Assembly (NCBI GenBank): GCA_017469955.1
Contig: JAFUFJ010000009.1
Span: 124,001-188,000 of the forward strand
Direction: 5' to 3'
From: Prevotella sp.
GTDB lineage: Bacteria > Bacteroidota > Bacteroidia > Bacteroidales > Bacteroidaceae
Length of the DNA stretch: 64,000 nt
Positions 19,175-27,067 of the stretch are shown piece after piece (the stretch's first letter is position 1; every line of letters starts with the position of its first letter). Below the pieces are notes generated by a model. That model was not told the origin of the DNA, ran no database searches, and saw nothing but the letters and a program-made list of their open reading frames with translations. A program made the translations under genes and the position numbers.

Positions 19175-19570
19175 CTACAGTCGCTCGACCTTTGTTCCCG
19201 CAGTGAACGACCTTTCCAGCGTGCCGTCACGACGCCTGTGGGCCGCAGGGGTGAACTTCACGCACACCTCACGCACGTGTTCACGTACATTATACTCATC
19301 GGGATCGTCGACCATCGCGCTCTTTATCGTCAAGTGGAACCGGCCGATATCCTCGAGCACAACGGTCTTTCCCTGCTTCAAGAGCCGTTCCATTTCCTTT
19401 TCCAAGGCCTTGATGACGCCATAGACATCGCTCTCCGTCACCGAGTTGGAGTGGGAAACCAGCTGAGCCAGCTCATGAGTGCCCACCTCACCCATGCTGA
19501 CAGTCTTGCCGAACCATTTGCCATTCAAGGCTTTCCGGCCATGTTGAATCACGTTGATCTTAATTGCCAT
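19175..19570 (-). CDS. HU-related DNA-binding protein
   Basis: This 131-aa protein belongs to the long HU-like family common in Bacteroidota. After a short N-terminal strand segment comes the HU fold: ELAQLVSHSNSVTESDVYGVIKALEKEM as the helical dimer part, then VLEDIGRFHL and the DNA-binding arm. A basic tail follows (AHRRRDGTLERSF). It probably acts in nucleoid structure; a specific role is not known. Confidence 0.85.
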   Translation of the reverse strand: MAIKINVIQHGRKALNGKWFGKTVSMGEVGTHELAQLVSHSNSVTESDVYGVIKALEKEMERLLKQGKTVVLEDIGRFHLTIKSAMVDDPDEYNVREHVREVCVKFTPAAHRRRDGTLERSFTAGTKVERL

Positions 19571-19620
19571 AATCGTGTTTTTCGTTCATTGTTAAGGTTC
19601 ATATTTTTCTTTCACGACTG

Positions 19621-19652
19621 CAAAGGTAGGCTTTATCCGGCAAATCGGCAAG
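19621..19652 (-). promoter_or_regulatory. Promoter of the HU-related gene
   Basis: Minus-strand CTTG (19652-19649), 20 nt, TACCTTTG (19628-19621), about 50 nt before the start codon at 19570. Confidence 0.5.
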
Positions 19653-19663
19653 CCAAACCGACA

Positions 19664-19768
19664 AGAAGCGTTAACCACAACTGGGCAAAAGATCATGTTT
19701 TGCCGGGCAACAGATGATCTTTTACAGGGGAAAACATCATCTTTTGTCGGCAGAAAGACATGCTTTCA
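19664..19768 (-). repeat. Family A intergenic array, copy 3 (5 x 22 bp, apparently inverted)
   Basis: Units start at 19664, 19686, 19708, 19730 and 19752. Central units include CAAAAGATCATGTTTTG and GAAAACATCATCTTTTG with CCGGG, CAGGG and TCGGC spacers. Its first unit begins AGAAGCG, the complement of the end of the last unit of copy 2. Its last unit (AGAAAGACATGCTTTCA) is the complement-type match of the first unit of copy 1. The array therefore seems to lie in the opposite direction, matching the leftward genes here. Confidence 0.8.
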
Positions 19769-19789
19769 TCCGAATAAGGCAAAGTTCCG

Positions 19790-19835
19790 ACAAAAGGAAA
19801 GGCTGCCTTTCCCAGTAAGAAAGACAGCCTTTCCT
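19790..19835 (-). terminator. Intrinsic terminator of glmM
   Basis: AGGAAAGGCTG (19795-19805) pairs with CAGCCTTTCCT (19825-19835), an 11-bp stem with a further CTTTC/GAAAG pairing in the loop. On the minus strand it is followed by TTTTG. It lies about 110 nt after the glmM stop and ahead of the family A array. Confidence 0.65.
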
Positions 19836-19943
19836 GATGATCATGACGCCCGTATGCGCCGTGAACGGTTCCGGCTCAGCTCCGCAAAGACCTGCCTTGC
19901 CGTCAAAAGTCCGGCCGGAAGACTGCGAAGAAAGCCTCCCCGG

Positions 19944-21350
19944 CTACTGCATATCGTAGACCACCTGCATGAGCTGCTTGCCCAAAGCGTCGGCATCTTC
20001 CATCGTATGTGCCTCGCTATAGACGCGAATGATGGGCTCAGTGTTCGACTTACGAAGGTGTACCCACTTGTCGGGAAAGTCTATTTTCACCCCGTCTATA
20101 TCGTTGATTTGCTGGTCGGCATACATTTCCTTCACCTTGTTGAGGATGGCATCGATGTTGGTTGTCGGCTGCAAGTCGATCCGGTTTTTGGCAATATAAT
20201 AGTTGGGATAGGTCGCACGCAGCTGACTTGCCGACAATCCAGTGTGGGCAAGGTGCGACAAGAAGAGGGCTATGCCCACCAAAGCGTCACGGCCATAGTG
20301 GCTCTCAGGATAGATCACTCCCCCATTGCCCTCACCGCCGATGACGGCTTCCGTGGCCTTCATCTTCGTCGTCACGTTCACTTCACCTACGGCCGAAGCA
20401 GCATACTGTCCGCCATGGCGCTCGGTAACGTCGCGCAAAGCCCGCGTAGAGCTGAGGTTAGAGACGGTGTTTCCCGGGGTGTTCGACAAGACATAGTCGG
20501 CAACACTCACGAGGGTATACTCCTCGCCGAACATCGTTCCATCCTCAGAAATGAATGCCAAGCGGTCGACATCCGGGTCGACTACGATGCCAAGGTCATA
20601 CCTGCCAGACTTCATTTCGTCCATGATGCCCTGCAGATTCTTCTCGAGAGGCTCGGGGTTGTGAGCGAAATCACCGGTTGGCTCGCCGTTCAATATGGTG
20701 TATTCCACGCCGAGTTCATCGAGCAATTTGGGCAGGATAATACCACCAACAGAATTGATGGCATCCACACAGACACGGAAATGAGCATTGCGAATGGCGT
20801 CTGCGTCAACCAGATCAAGGCTCATCACATCGTCGATATGCCACTGATCAGCCTCATCACAATTGATGTATCTGCCCAGGTTGTCTACCTCGGCATAGAC
20901 AAAATCCTCCTTCTCGGCCAGTTCCAACACCTGACTTCCGTCGGCTGCCGTCAAGAATTCTCCCTCACTGTTCAGGAGCTTCAAGGCGTTCCATTGGCGC
21001 GGATTATGGGAAGCTGTGATGATGATTCCACCGTCAGCACCCAGCGTTCTCACGGCCAACTCTGTGGTCGGCGTGGTTGCAAGACCGATATTTACCACGT
21101 CGTATCCTATGCCAAGCAGGGTACCACAGACAACACTGTCGACCATAAAGCCCGAGATGCGTGCGTCACGACCCACGACAATCGTCGGACGATGATTGTT
21201 GAACTCGGCATTCTTGCCGTTGCCTCCTTGACGGCGTATGAACGTGGCATAGGCTGAAGTGAACTTCACTATGTCGAGCGGATTTAAGGTATCGCCCGCA
21301 GGTCCGCCAATCGTTCCGCGGATACCTGATATTGATTTGATGAGTGACAT
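19944..21350 (-). CDS. glmM: Phosphoglucosamine mutase / phosphohexomutase
   Basis: This 468-aa alpha-D-phosphohexomutase has the phosphoserine loop TASHNP (S114), the metal loop DPDVDRLAF, the sugar-binding GGEGNGG and the phosphate-binding RKSNTEPIIRVY near the end. It most likely makes glucosamine-1-phosphate for cell-wall UDP-GlcNAc; GlmM is the usual assignment for this form in Bacteroidota, but phosphomannomutase or phosphoglucomutase activity cannot be excluded. It lies downstream of the DUF4827 lipoprotein gene, beyond a terminator-like hairpin. Confidence 0.88.
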   Translation of the reverse strand: MSLIKSISGIRGTIGGPAGDTLNPLDIVKFTSAYATFIRRQGGNGKNAEFNNHRPTIVVGRDARISGFMVDSVVCGTLLGIGYDVVNIGLATTPTTELAVRTLGADGGIIITASHNPRQWNALKLLNSEGEFLTAADGSQVLELAEKEDFVYAEVDNLGRYINCDEADQWHIDDVMSLDLVDADAIRNAHFRVCVDAINSVGGIILPKLLDELGVEYTILNGEPTGDFAHNPEPLEKNLQGIMDEMKSGRYDLGIVVDPDVDRLAFISEDGTMFGEEYTLVSVADYVLSNTPGNTVSNLSSTRALRDVTERHGGQYAASAVGEVNVTTKMKATEAVIGGEGNGGVIYPESHYGRDALVGIALFLSHLAHTGLSASQLRATYPNYYIAKNRIDLQPTTNIDAILNKVKEMYADQQINDIDGVKIDFPDKWVHLRKSNTEPIIRVYSEAHTMEDADALGKQLMQVVYDMQ

Positions 21351-21439
21351 TCTGTAATTATATTAGTTCTTGTAATGAATTGTTTCCTGTTACAGGGCGA
21401 CACATCGGCTGAAGCCGTCAGGAAGACTTCGAATGGTCA

Positions 21440-21517
21440 TAAGAAAAAGGATGGAAAACGGAAGCCTTGCCACACTGGCCGGTGTCAGACGACAGCGTGA
21501 AAGGTTTCCGTTTTCCA
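21440..21517 (-). terminator. Terminator after the DUF4827 gene
   Basis: AAGGTTTCCGTTTTCCA (21501-21517) pairs with TGGAAAACGGAAGCCTT (21452-21468), a 17-bp stem with one G-T pair and a 32-nt loop. On the minus strand it is followed by CCTTTTTCTTAT. It begins 9 nt after the DUF4827 stop, so glmM probably needs its own promoter or read-through. Confidence 0.7.
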
Positions 21518-21525
21518 GCCCGATG

Positions 21526-22179
21526 CTATCGTCCTCGCTGATAAGTGATCTCGTATAAGTAGGGCACGACGTTCTGTGATGCGTACGAATGGCCCTCACT
21601 ATGCGGAACGATCAACTTCACCTTGGCAATCTCCTCGCCTTCCTGCTGAGGTCTTCCCAGGTTAATGTAGGTCAGAGGAACCAGCCATCCCGACGGAACC
21701 GCTGTCGTTTTATAGGTATAGCCGTAGGTAGAATACATCACGCTCGACGACTGATCAAACGAAGCAGTGAACGTCCCAAGGGTGTTCTTGACAACCATCT
21801 TGTCGACGATCGACGCATAATAAAGGATGGTATTGGAAAGAGTGATGGAGTCGGTAAGCAGGTTCCACTCCGTAAAACGGCACAGCACGTTGGCTGTTTC
21901 TCCATTCTTCAACTTCTCACCGCATCCCTGTCTGACAATCTGCATATAGACTCCAGAACTTTCAAAGAGCACAAACTCGTTCTTAGACACATCGGTCGTG
22001 AAGTCGTTAGCTGCAAATTTAGCCTCGGAAATCACATTCACCGTGGAGTCAGCAAGATACCTGTTGATGGCCGAGACTTCCTTTTTACGCTGATCGGCAT
22101 AGGTCTCCGTATGATGACAGGATGACAGGATTGTCACGATTGCCATCAACAGCAAGAGAGCCACAGTCTGTTTTTTCAT
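21526..22179 (-). CDS. DUF4827 lipoprotein (FKBP-like)
   Basis: This 217-aa predicted lipoprotein (lipobox LSSC, cysteine 21) has the DUF4827 layout: a helical YADQRKKEVSAINRYL segment after the lipidated cysteine, then a beta-rich FKBP-like domain with GEKLKNGETANVLCRF and PYLYEITYQ. The family is specific to Bacteroidota; some members resemble peptidyl-prolyl isomerases but no activity is proven. Its own promoter lies upstream. Confidence 0.8.
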   Translation of the reverse strand: MKKQTVALLLLMAIVTILSSCHHTETYADQRKKEVSAINRYLADSTVNVISEAKFAANDFTTDVSKNEFVLFESSGVYMQIVRQGCGEKLKNGETANVLCRFTEWNLLTDSITLSNTILYYASIVDKMVVKNTLGTFTASFDQSSSVMYSTYGYTYKTTAVPSGWLVPLTYINLGRPQQEGEEIAKVKLIVPHSEGHSYASQNVVPYLYEITYQRGR

Positions 22180-22206
22180 CTTTTTCCTTGTTGCTTAAAC
22201 TGTCTG

Positions 22207-22237
22207 CAAAGGTAATGATGCCTCAGCAGAATACAAA
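22207..22237 (-). promoter_or_regulatory. Promoter of the DUF4827 gene
   Basis: Minus-strand TTTG (22237-22234), 19 nt, TACCTTTG (22214-22207). The start codon at 22179 is about 28 nt after the -7 box. Confidence 0.6.
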
Positions 22238-22331
22238 ATCTAACCGGCAAGTTTTATGTTTTTTTTGCCGAATTGGCCTGTTTCTTTGGCAAAAATAACA
22301 CAATGATGCCTAAAATGCCTGCCTTCCGGGC

Positions 22332-23369
22332 TCAGGACTTCAGCTGGTCGCCATAGTGTCTGATGGCCTCAATGACCGTTTTTTGTGCTTCTTCAAGCGT
22401 GCAATTGAGGCGCCCTCCGCTGGCATTCATATGCCCTCCTCCGTTGAAATATTCCTCTGCCATCTTATTACAGGGAAAATCTTCGACCGAACGGAGGCTC
22501 ACCCAAATGAGGTTTTCATGACGATCGTCCTCGCGAAGGGATATGGAAAGGCGCATGCCTTTTATGCGAAGCGGCTCATTGACGAGCCCTTCGGCATCGC
22601 CTTTGTTGAACCGGAAGCGCCGCATGTCTTCTTTTGATATGGCAAAATAGCAGGCATTCAGGTCTTCAAACACATTCAGTTTCTGGCACATGATGTAGCC
22701 TCTGAACCTTATAGCCCATGGGGAATAGTTGTTGTAGACTTTGCGATATATTCTGTCTTTATTGATTTGCTTGGTGAGAAGCTGGCCGATGATGAAGAAG
22801 ATGTCTGGCGAATTAGAGTTGAAAGTGAATGCGCCCGTATCGGTCATCATGCCGCAATAGATGCAGGATGCCCACTTCTTGTCCATTGAATCGAAGGCTC
22901 CAAGCTGCCATATCAGGCGGAAAACAACCTCGCAAGTGCTGCTCATCTCGGAATGAGACACCGTCAGGACGGTGTCCATCTGTGGCTCCAGATGGTGGTC
23001 GATCATCACTTTCCTGGCCTTGGCATTGGTCAAGGCCTGCTCCATGTCATTGACTCGCGAGGGAGTGTTCATGTCCATGCAGTAGATGGTGTCGGCCGTT
23101 GAGAGCAGCATCTCGGCCCGTTCCTGATGTTTGTCGTACCGGACTATCTTCTCAGTGTTGGGAAGCCACTGCAAGAAGTCTGGATACTGATCGGGCACGA
23201 CGATGACAGGTTCCTTGCCTACAGACTGCAGATATGCCGCCCAAGCCAATGAAGAGCCCAGCGCATCGCCATCGGGTGACTTGTGGCAAGTGATGACAAT
23301 CCGCTCGTTTTCCTGGACAATCTGCCTCAGTTTCAGTTCCTGTTCCTCGGTGAGAATATTGTTAAGCAT
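22332..23369 (-). CDS. nrnA: DHH-family nanoRNase / pAp phosphatase
   Basis: This 345-aa NrnA-like phosphoesterase degrades oligoribonucleotides of 2-5 nt and dephosphorylates 3'-phosphoadenosine 5'-phosphate. Metal motifs are present: SPDGDALGS (D33, D35), CMDMNTPS and the DHH triad MIDHH. The C-terminal DHHA1 domain ends with FNGGGHMNASGG, which grips the RNA end. The length is typical. It starts 101 nt after the nucleotidyltransferase gene on the same strand. Confidence 0.9.
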   Translation of the reverse strand: MLNNILTEEQELKLRQIVQENERIVITCHKSPDGDALGSSLAWAAYLQSVGKEPVIVVPDQYPDFLQWLPNTEKIVRYDKHQERAEMLLSTADTIYCMDMNTPSRVNDMEQALTNAKARKVMIDHHLEPQMDTVLTVSHSEMSSTCEVVFRLIWQLGAFDSMDKKWASCIYCGMMTDTGAFTFNSNSPDIFFIIGQLLTKQINKDRIYRKVYNNYSPWAIRFRGYIMCQKLNVFEDLNACYFAISKEDMRRFRFNKGDAEGLVNEPLRIKGMRLSISLREDDRHENLIWVSLRSVEDFPCNKMAEEYFNGGGHMNASGGRLNCTLEEAQKTVIEAIRHYGDQLKS

Positions 23370-23470
23370 GCGATAAAAACATCATTGGCAATGAGCTTCT
23401 ACGACACAACCGGCCCACTTCCCATGGGAAAGTTTGCGTGAAGCCCATTGCCAACCTGTAACTATTCTAT

Positions 23471-24391
23471 TTAAAACAGCTTTGAAGGGTATACGCCTTC
23501 GTCGACAAGTTGCTGTATGCGATCGACAGTTGCCTGCCGGTCGGCGGCATAGGTGACGCCAAACCATTTCGACGTTGTGTCGAGAACTTCCACGGTTGAG
23601 GTTCCTTCGTTGATGAGCTTGTTGACCATCAGCGGGATGAAGAACTCCGCCTTCAGGTTTTCCATGTTCTTCGGATCGCTGAGGAACTCCCTGAAATACT
23701 GCTCAGAGTGTTCGAAGTAGTCGGGAGTGAAGCCCCACATGTTCATCGACACGGGCACGTTTTCCTCCAAGGGTTGCCATTCTCCCTGCTCGTCTTTGTA
23801 GCAGATGGCGTTGCCTTTGTCGGCTTGTCTCATGATCTCGGTGCGTTCAACAACGTCGGTAAGGTGGCGTTTCTCGTCGTAAGCACACACGCCGCGAGCC
23901 ACACTTCCGTTCTCAGACAGGGTGTTGCAGCAGCGGAATCCCACCATTGCATATTCGTTCTTTGCTCCTTCAGGAAGCTCACTCAGGAACTTGCCAATCT
24001 GCATAAAGGCATCGCGGCCATAGAAATCGTCGCAATTGATGACGCAGAACGGCTCCTTAATGACGTCCTTTCCCATCAGCACAGCATGGTTGGTGCCCCA
24101 TGGTTTCTGGCGACCTTCGGGCACGGAAAAGCCTGCAGGCAGTGCATCAAGAGCCTGGAAGCAGAGCTCACAGGGTACCTTGTCCTCATACTTTGAGAGT
24201 ATCTGCGTACGGAATTGCTCCTCAAAGTCCTTACGAATGACCCACACTATTTTACCGAATCCGGCCTGAATGGCGTCGTAGATACTATAGTCCATGATGG
24301 TTTCGGCATTGGGTCCCAGACCGTCAAGCTGCTTCAAACCACCATAACGGCTGCCCATGCCGGCAGCGAGAAGAAACAATGTTGGTTTCAT
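23471..24391 (-). CDS. Sugar-phosphate nucleotidyltransferase
   Basis: This 306-aa GT-A-fold nucleotidyltransferase has an N-terminal AAGMGSRYGGLKQL loop that binds the nucleotide, and VINCDDFYG holding the metal aspartate. Members couple NTP to a sugar-1-phosphate; the exact sugar is not clear from sequence. The first in-frame start at 24397 is a TTG, so I use the ATG at 24391, right before the conserved loop. Confidence 0.8.
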   Translation of the reverse strand: MKPTLFLLAAGMGSRYGGLKQLDGLGPNAETIMDYSIYDAIQAGFGKIVWVIRKDFEEQFRTQILSKYEDKVPCELCFQALDALPAGFSVPEGRQKPWGTNHAVLMGKDVIKEPFCVINCDDFYGRDAFMQIGKFLSELPEGAKNEYAMVGFRCCNTLSENGSVARGVCAYDEKRHLTDVVERTEIMRQADKGNAICYKDEQGEWQPLEENVPVSMNMWGFTPDYFEHSEQYFREFLSDPKNMENLKAEFFIPLMVNKLINEGTSTVEVLDTTSKWFGVTYAADRQATVDRIQQLVDEGVYPSKLF

Positions 24392-24434
24392 ATTCAATCT
24401 GATGTGTTATAAAATGAGTTGTTTTTTGAGAATA

Positions 24435-24442
24435 CAAAAGTA
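24435..24442 (-). promoter_or_regulatory. -7-like box before the nucleotidyltransferase
   Basis: Minus-strand TACTTTTG matches the -7 consensus about 45 nt before the start codon, but I see no good -33 TTTG partner, so this is a weak call. Confidence 0.35.
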
Positions 24443-24567
24443 ATCATTTTCATGCAGACTCATCTTAAACACGACGTTAACTTAATATTATTTAACGCAG
24501 GAAGAATGCCTTTTGAAAGTTCTCCCGGCGCTGATGTCGCCAACCGCCGCTGCAGTCATGCCGACGA

Positions 24568-24599
24568 ACCGTGCCGAGTATCGGCTGCATCGGCACGGT
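24568..24599. repeat. 10-bp inverted repeat (hairpin)
   Basis: ACCGTGCCGA (24568-24577) pairs with TCGGCACGGT (24590-24599), 12-nt loop, no T-run on either side. It lies between the tamL end and the nucleotidyltransferase, beyond the family A array; it could end transcripts from tamL weakly. Confidence 0.45.
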
Positions 24600-24608
24600 C
24601 TATGAAGG

Positions 24609-24713
24609 AGAAAAGCAAGGGTTCATGGTGCAAAAGATGATGTTTTGGCGAGCAAAAGATGATGTTTTACGCTGCAATAGATCTTCTTTTGCTCCCACAA
24701 GAAGCAGGATTCG
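24609..24713. repeat. Family A intergenic array, copy 4 (5 x 22 bp)
   Basis: Units start at 24609, 24631, 24653, 24675 and 24697. The central three are CAAAAGATGATGTTTTG, CAAAAGATGATGTTTTA and CAATAGATCTTCTTTTG with GCGAG, CGCTG and CTCCC spacers. The outer two are diverged and their direction is not clear. It fills the space after the tamL stop; nothing else but the hairpin and the -7 box is seen in 24398-24751. Confidence 0.75.
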
Positions 24714-24751
24714 CCTCAATGACGTTCCACTATGACATCAATAAAGAGGGC

Positions 24752-27067
24752 TTAGAATGGATAGCCGATAGCCAGATGAAGGCTTTGTCCGCGACTGAAC
24801 GACGGGATATTGTAATAGCCTGAGCGCCCCGTCTCATAGGGAAGGTGGAGACCAATGCCCCAGTCGACGCGCACAACAAAGAAGTCAAGATCGTAGCGCA
24901 AGCCCACTCCTGTGCCGACAGCGATGTCCTTCAGCAGGTCTTTGGCCCTCAGTCGGTCAGTGCCTCCTAAATAGTCAGAGGTTTTCATGTTCCACACATT
25001 GCCGGCATCAAGGAATGTCGCGCCGTAAAGCGAGCCTGCAAGCCGGAAGCGATATTCAAGATTGGCCTGCAGCTTGATGTCGCCTACCTGCAAGAGATAG
25101 GCCAGTTCGCGATGTTGCGGAAGGAAACTTCCCGGTCCGATACTTCGTACAGAAAAGGCTCTTATGCTGTTTGCGCCACCCACCCAGAACTGCTCTGTAT
25201 AGGGCGCCGACTCCGAATTACCGTAATACCAGATGGCTCCGCCGGCCAGATGTCCGACCAAAGAGGCGTGCGATCCTGTGCGCCAAGTCTTTGTAAAGTC
25301 GGTTGTCAGCTTGAGAAACTGTGCATAGGGGTTCTTGAAGAGCTGCTTGTTCTTGTCGTTCCAGCGCTTGCCTGCAGCCATGTATCCTAACGAAAGCAGG
25401 TTGCCAGCCTCAGTAAGGCTGACCTCCCACACAATCGGATTGCGCACGGAAGAGGGGCTGGCATAGGTGTAGGTATAGCGCATTTTCGGGACGAACTGGT
25501 CTTGCATCGAGACCAATGTGGAAGCATTGACCCTCACAATGGAGTCGAACTTGGCCGTGGTAGAATTCAGATATTGGTATTCTACCACAAGCGGACTCCA
25601 TTCATGTCTTGACGTTGCAGAGGGCTGCATTCGATAAGTCAGCTCGCCACCTGCCGTGTGCATGCGAAAGTAACCTGCCCGATTAATGATATTAGTCGAA
25701 GCCTTCAACAGCGTTGTAGGCGGTACGGAAAAGCGACGACGGACAGTCCATGGCATCAGAAGGCGCGGGAATTCCAGCGACACGTCACCCCCGTATTCAT
25801 AGGTATCGATCTTGGTGCTGACACCATCGGTGCGGTGGGTGCTCCACTCATAGGAGCCATGAAGGTTGACATCCAGCTTTTCACCACCACGGAAAGCATT
25901 GCGCTTGGCAAAGCCAACAACCAGTTCAGGCCCTACCCTGCCCGTGGTCTTTCCCTTGGCATTGGTCTCTACGTAGAAGTCATAGGGCTTGTCGAAGATG
26001 CAGTCAAGCTCCATGTCAAGCGTGTCACAGAGCGAAGTGGTGTCGCGAGGTGTGAAACGCAGGCTGGTATAGCTGAACAAACCGGTGGATTGCAGATTCT
26101 TCAAGGTCTCCGTTTCATTGTCTGCCCGATAAAGTTGGGCAGGACGCAGCTTCAGGCTTCTCAACACTACACGCGGACGAAGGCGAGGTTTCCTGCCGTT
26201 AAAGCGGACGGTGGTGTGGCGTCGGGACAAAGAATCACGCAGCTGTTCCATGAACGTTTGCCGAAGGTTTACATTGACATTTCCGACATACCACTGGCGC
26301 ATTGCCGACGAAGAAAGGCTGTCGGCCAGCTGCAACCGTAAGGATACTTTCCCGGGAACATTCACCGTGTCGGCCAAGTATGACGCGTAGCCTGGCTGAT
26401 AATAGTAATAGCCGTTATTACGAAATAGCGACGAAAGTCGCTGGCGTTCGCCTTCAAGTACGGGCACACTGAACGCGTCTCCTGCGTGTAAAAGGGGTGC
26501 TTTCTTGTGAACATCCATCAGGCTGTCGGCAGTCAACGGGAAGCCAAGATAGGCAACCGAATCGACCGTCCATAGGTGCCCCATGTCCACTTGATAGGCT
26601 ATTTTGACCTTCTTCGGATTGTGTTGTTCCACGACATCGTAGTCGACATGACCATCAAAATAGCCGTACTTCTTCAGCTGAGACTCGGCGACAGAGGCAC
26701 GAAGACGCGGATTTACCTGACTCATCAACTTCGGCTGGGTGCCAAAAGCACGTGTCATCCATTTGGCAAACCGACTTTCTTTCTGAGAGAAGGCATTCCA
26801 TATCCAAAGCTTCGGATTGACCGGACTTCTATAATAGCTGCTTCCAAACAAGGCACCATTGGGGGCCGAAGCCAGCACATATTCAATCTCTTCCTGTGTC
26901 TGCTCGTAATGAGTGCAGGCAGAATCGGCCGAGAATCGGATTTTCTTCAACCCGGTAAACAGATGTTCGCCATCGGGTATGGCACTGGTTGTCGAACACG
27001 AGGAAAAGCCACCCGCCATTAACAGCAGGGTCAAGAATGCACACGGTATATATATCCTATTCTTCAT
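24752..27067 (-). CDS. tamL: TamL: lipoprotein-type TamA/BamA outer-membrane protein
   Basis: This 771-aa protein is lipidated (lipobox FSSC, cysteine 24). POTRA-like domains follow to about residue 380, and the C-terminal part is a 16-strand Omp85 barrel with the late loop GGANSIRAFSVRSIGPGSF and a terminal aromatic strand. Lipid-anchored TamA homologues encoded next to TamB are known in Bacteroidota as TamL. The chosen ATG has a strong GGAGG 4 nt upstream and overlaps the tamB stop by 11 nt; an upstream in-frame start at 27142 would bury the signal peptide. It works with TamB in envelope lipid transport or protein insertion. Confidence 0.9.
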   Translation of the reverse strand: MKNRIYIPCAFLTLLLMAGGFSSCSTTSAIPDGEHLFTGLKKIRFSADSACTHYEQTQEEIEYVLASAPNGALFGSSYYRSPVNPKLWIWNAFSQKESRFAKWMTRAFGTQPKLMSQVNPRLRASVAESQLKKYGYFDGHVDYDVVEQHNPKKVKIAYQVDMGHLWTVDSVAYLGFPLTADSLMDVHKKAPLLHAGDAFSVPVLEGERQRLSSLFRNNGYYYYQPGYASYLADTVNVPGKVSLRLQLADSLSSSAMRQWYVGNVNVNLRQTFMEQLRDSLSRRHTTVRFNGRKPRLRPRVVLRSLKLRPAQLYRADNETETLKNLQSTGLFSYTSLRFTPRDTTSLCDTLDMELDCIFDKPYDFYVETNAKGKTTGRVGPELVVGFAKRNAFRGGEKLDVNLHGSYEWSTHRTDGVSTKIDTYEYGGDVSLEFPRLLMPWTVRRRFSVPPTTLLKASTNIINRAGYFRMHTAGGELTYRMQPSATSRHEWSPLVVEYQYLNSTTAKFDSIVRVNASTLVSMQDQFVPKMRYTYTYASPSSVRNPIVWEVSLTEAGNLLSLGYMAAGKRWNDKNKQLFKNPYAQFLKLTTDFTKTWRTGSHASLVGHLAGGAIWYYGNSESAPYTEQFWVGGANSIRAFSVRSIGPGSFLPQHRELAYLLQVGDIKLQANLEYRFRLAGSLYGATFLDAGNVWNMKTSDYLGGTDRLRAKDLLKDIAVGTGVGLRYDLDFFVVRVDWGIGLHLPYETGRSGYYNIPSFSRGQSLHLAIGYPF

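Noticed and set aside
19695..21257. 520-codon open frame on the plus strand
   Set aside because: It runs opposite glmM and through the repeat array; glmM has all catalytic motifs.
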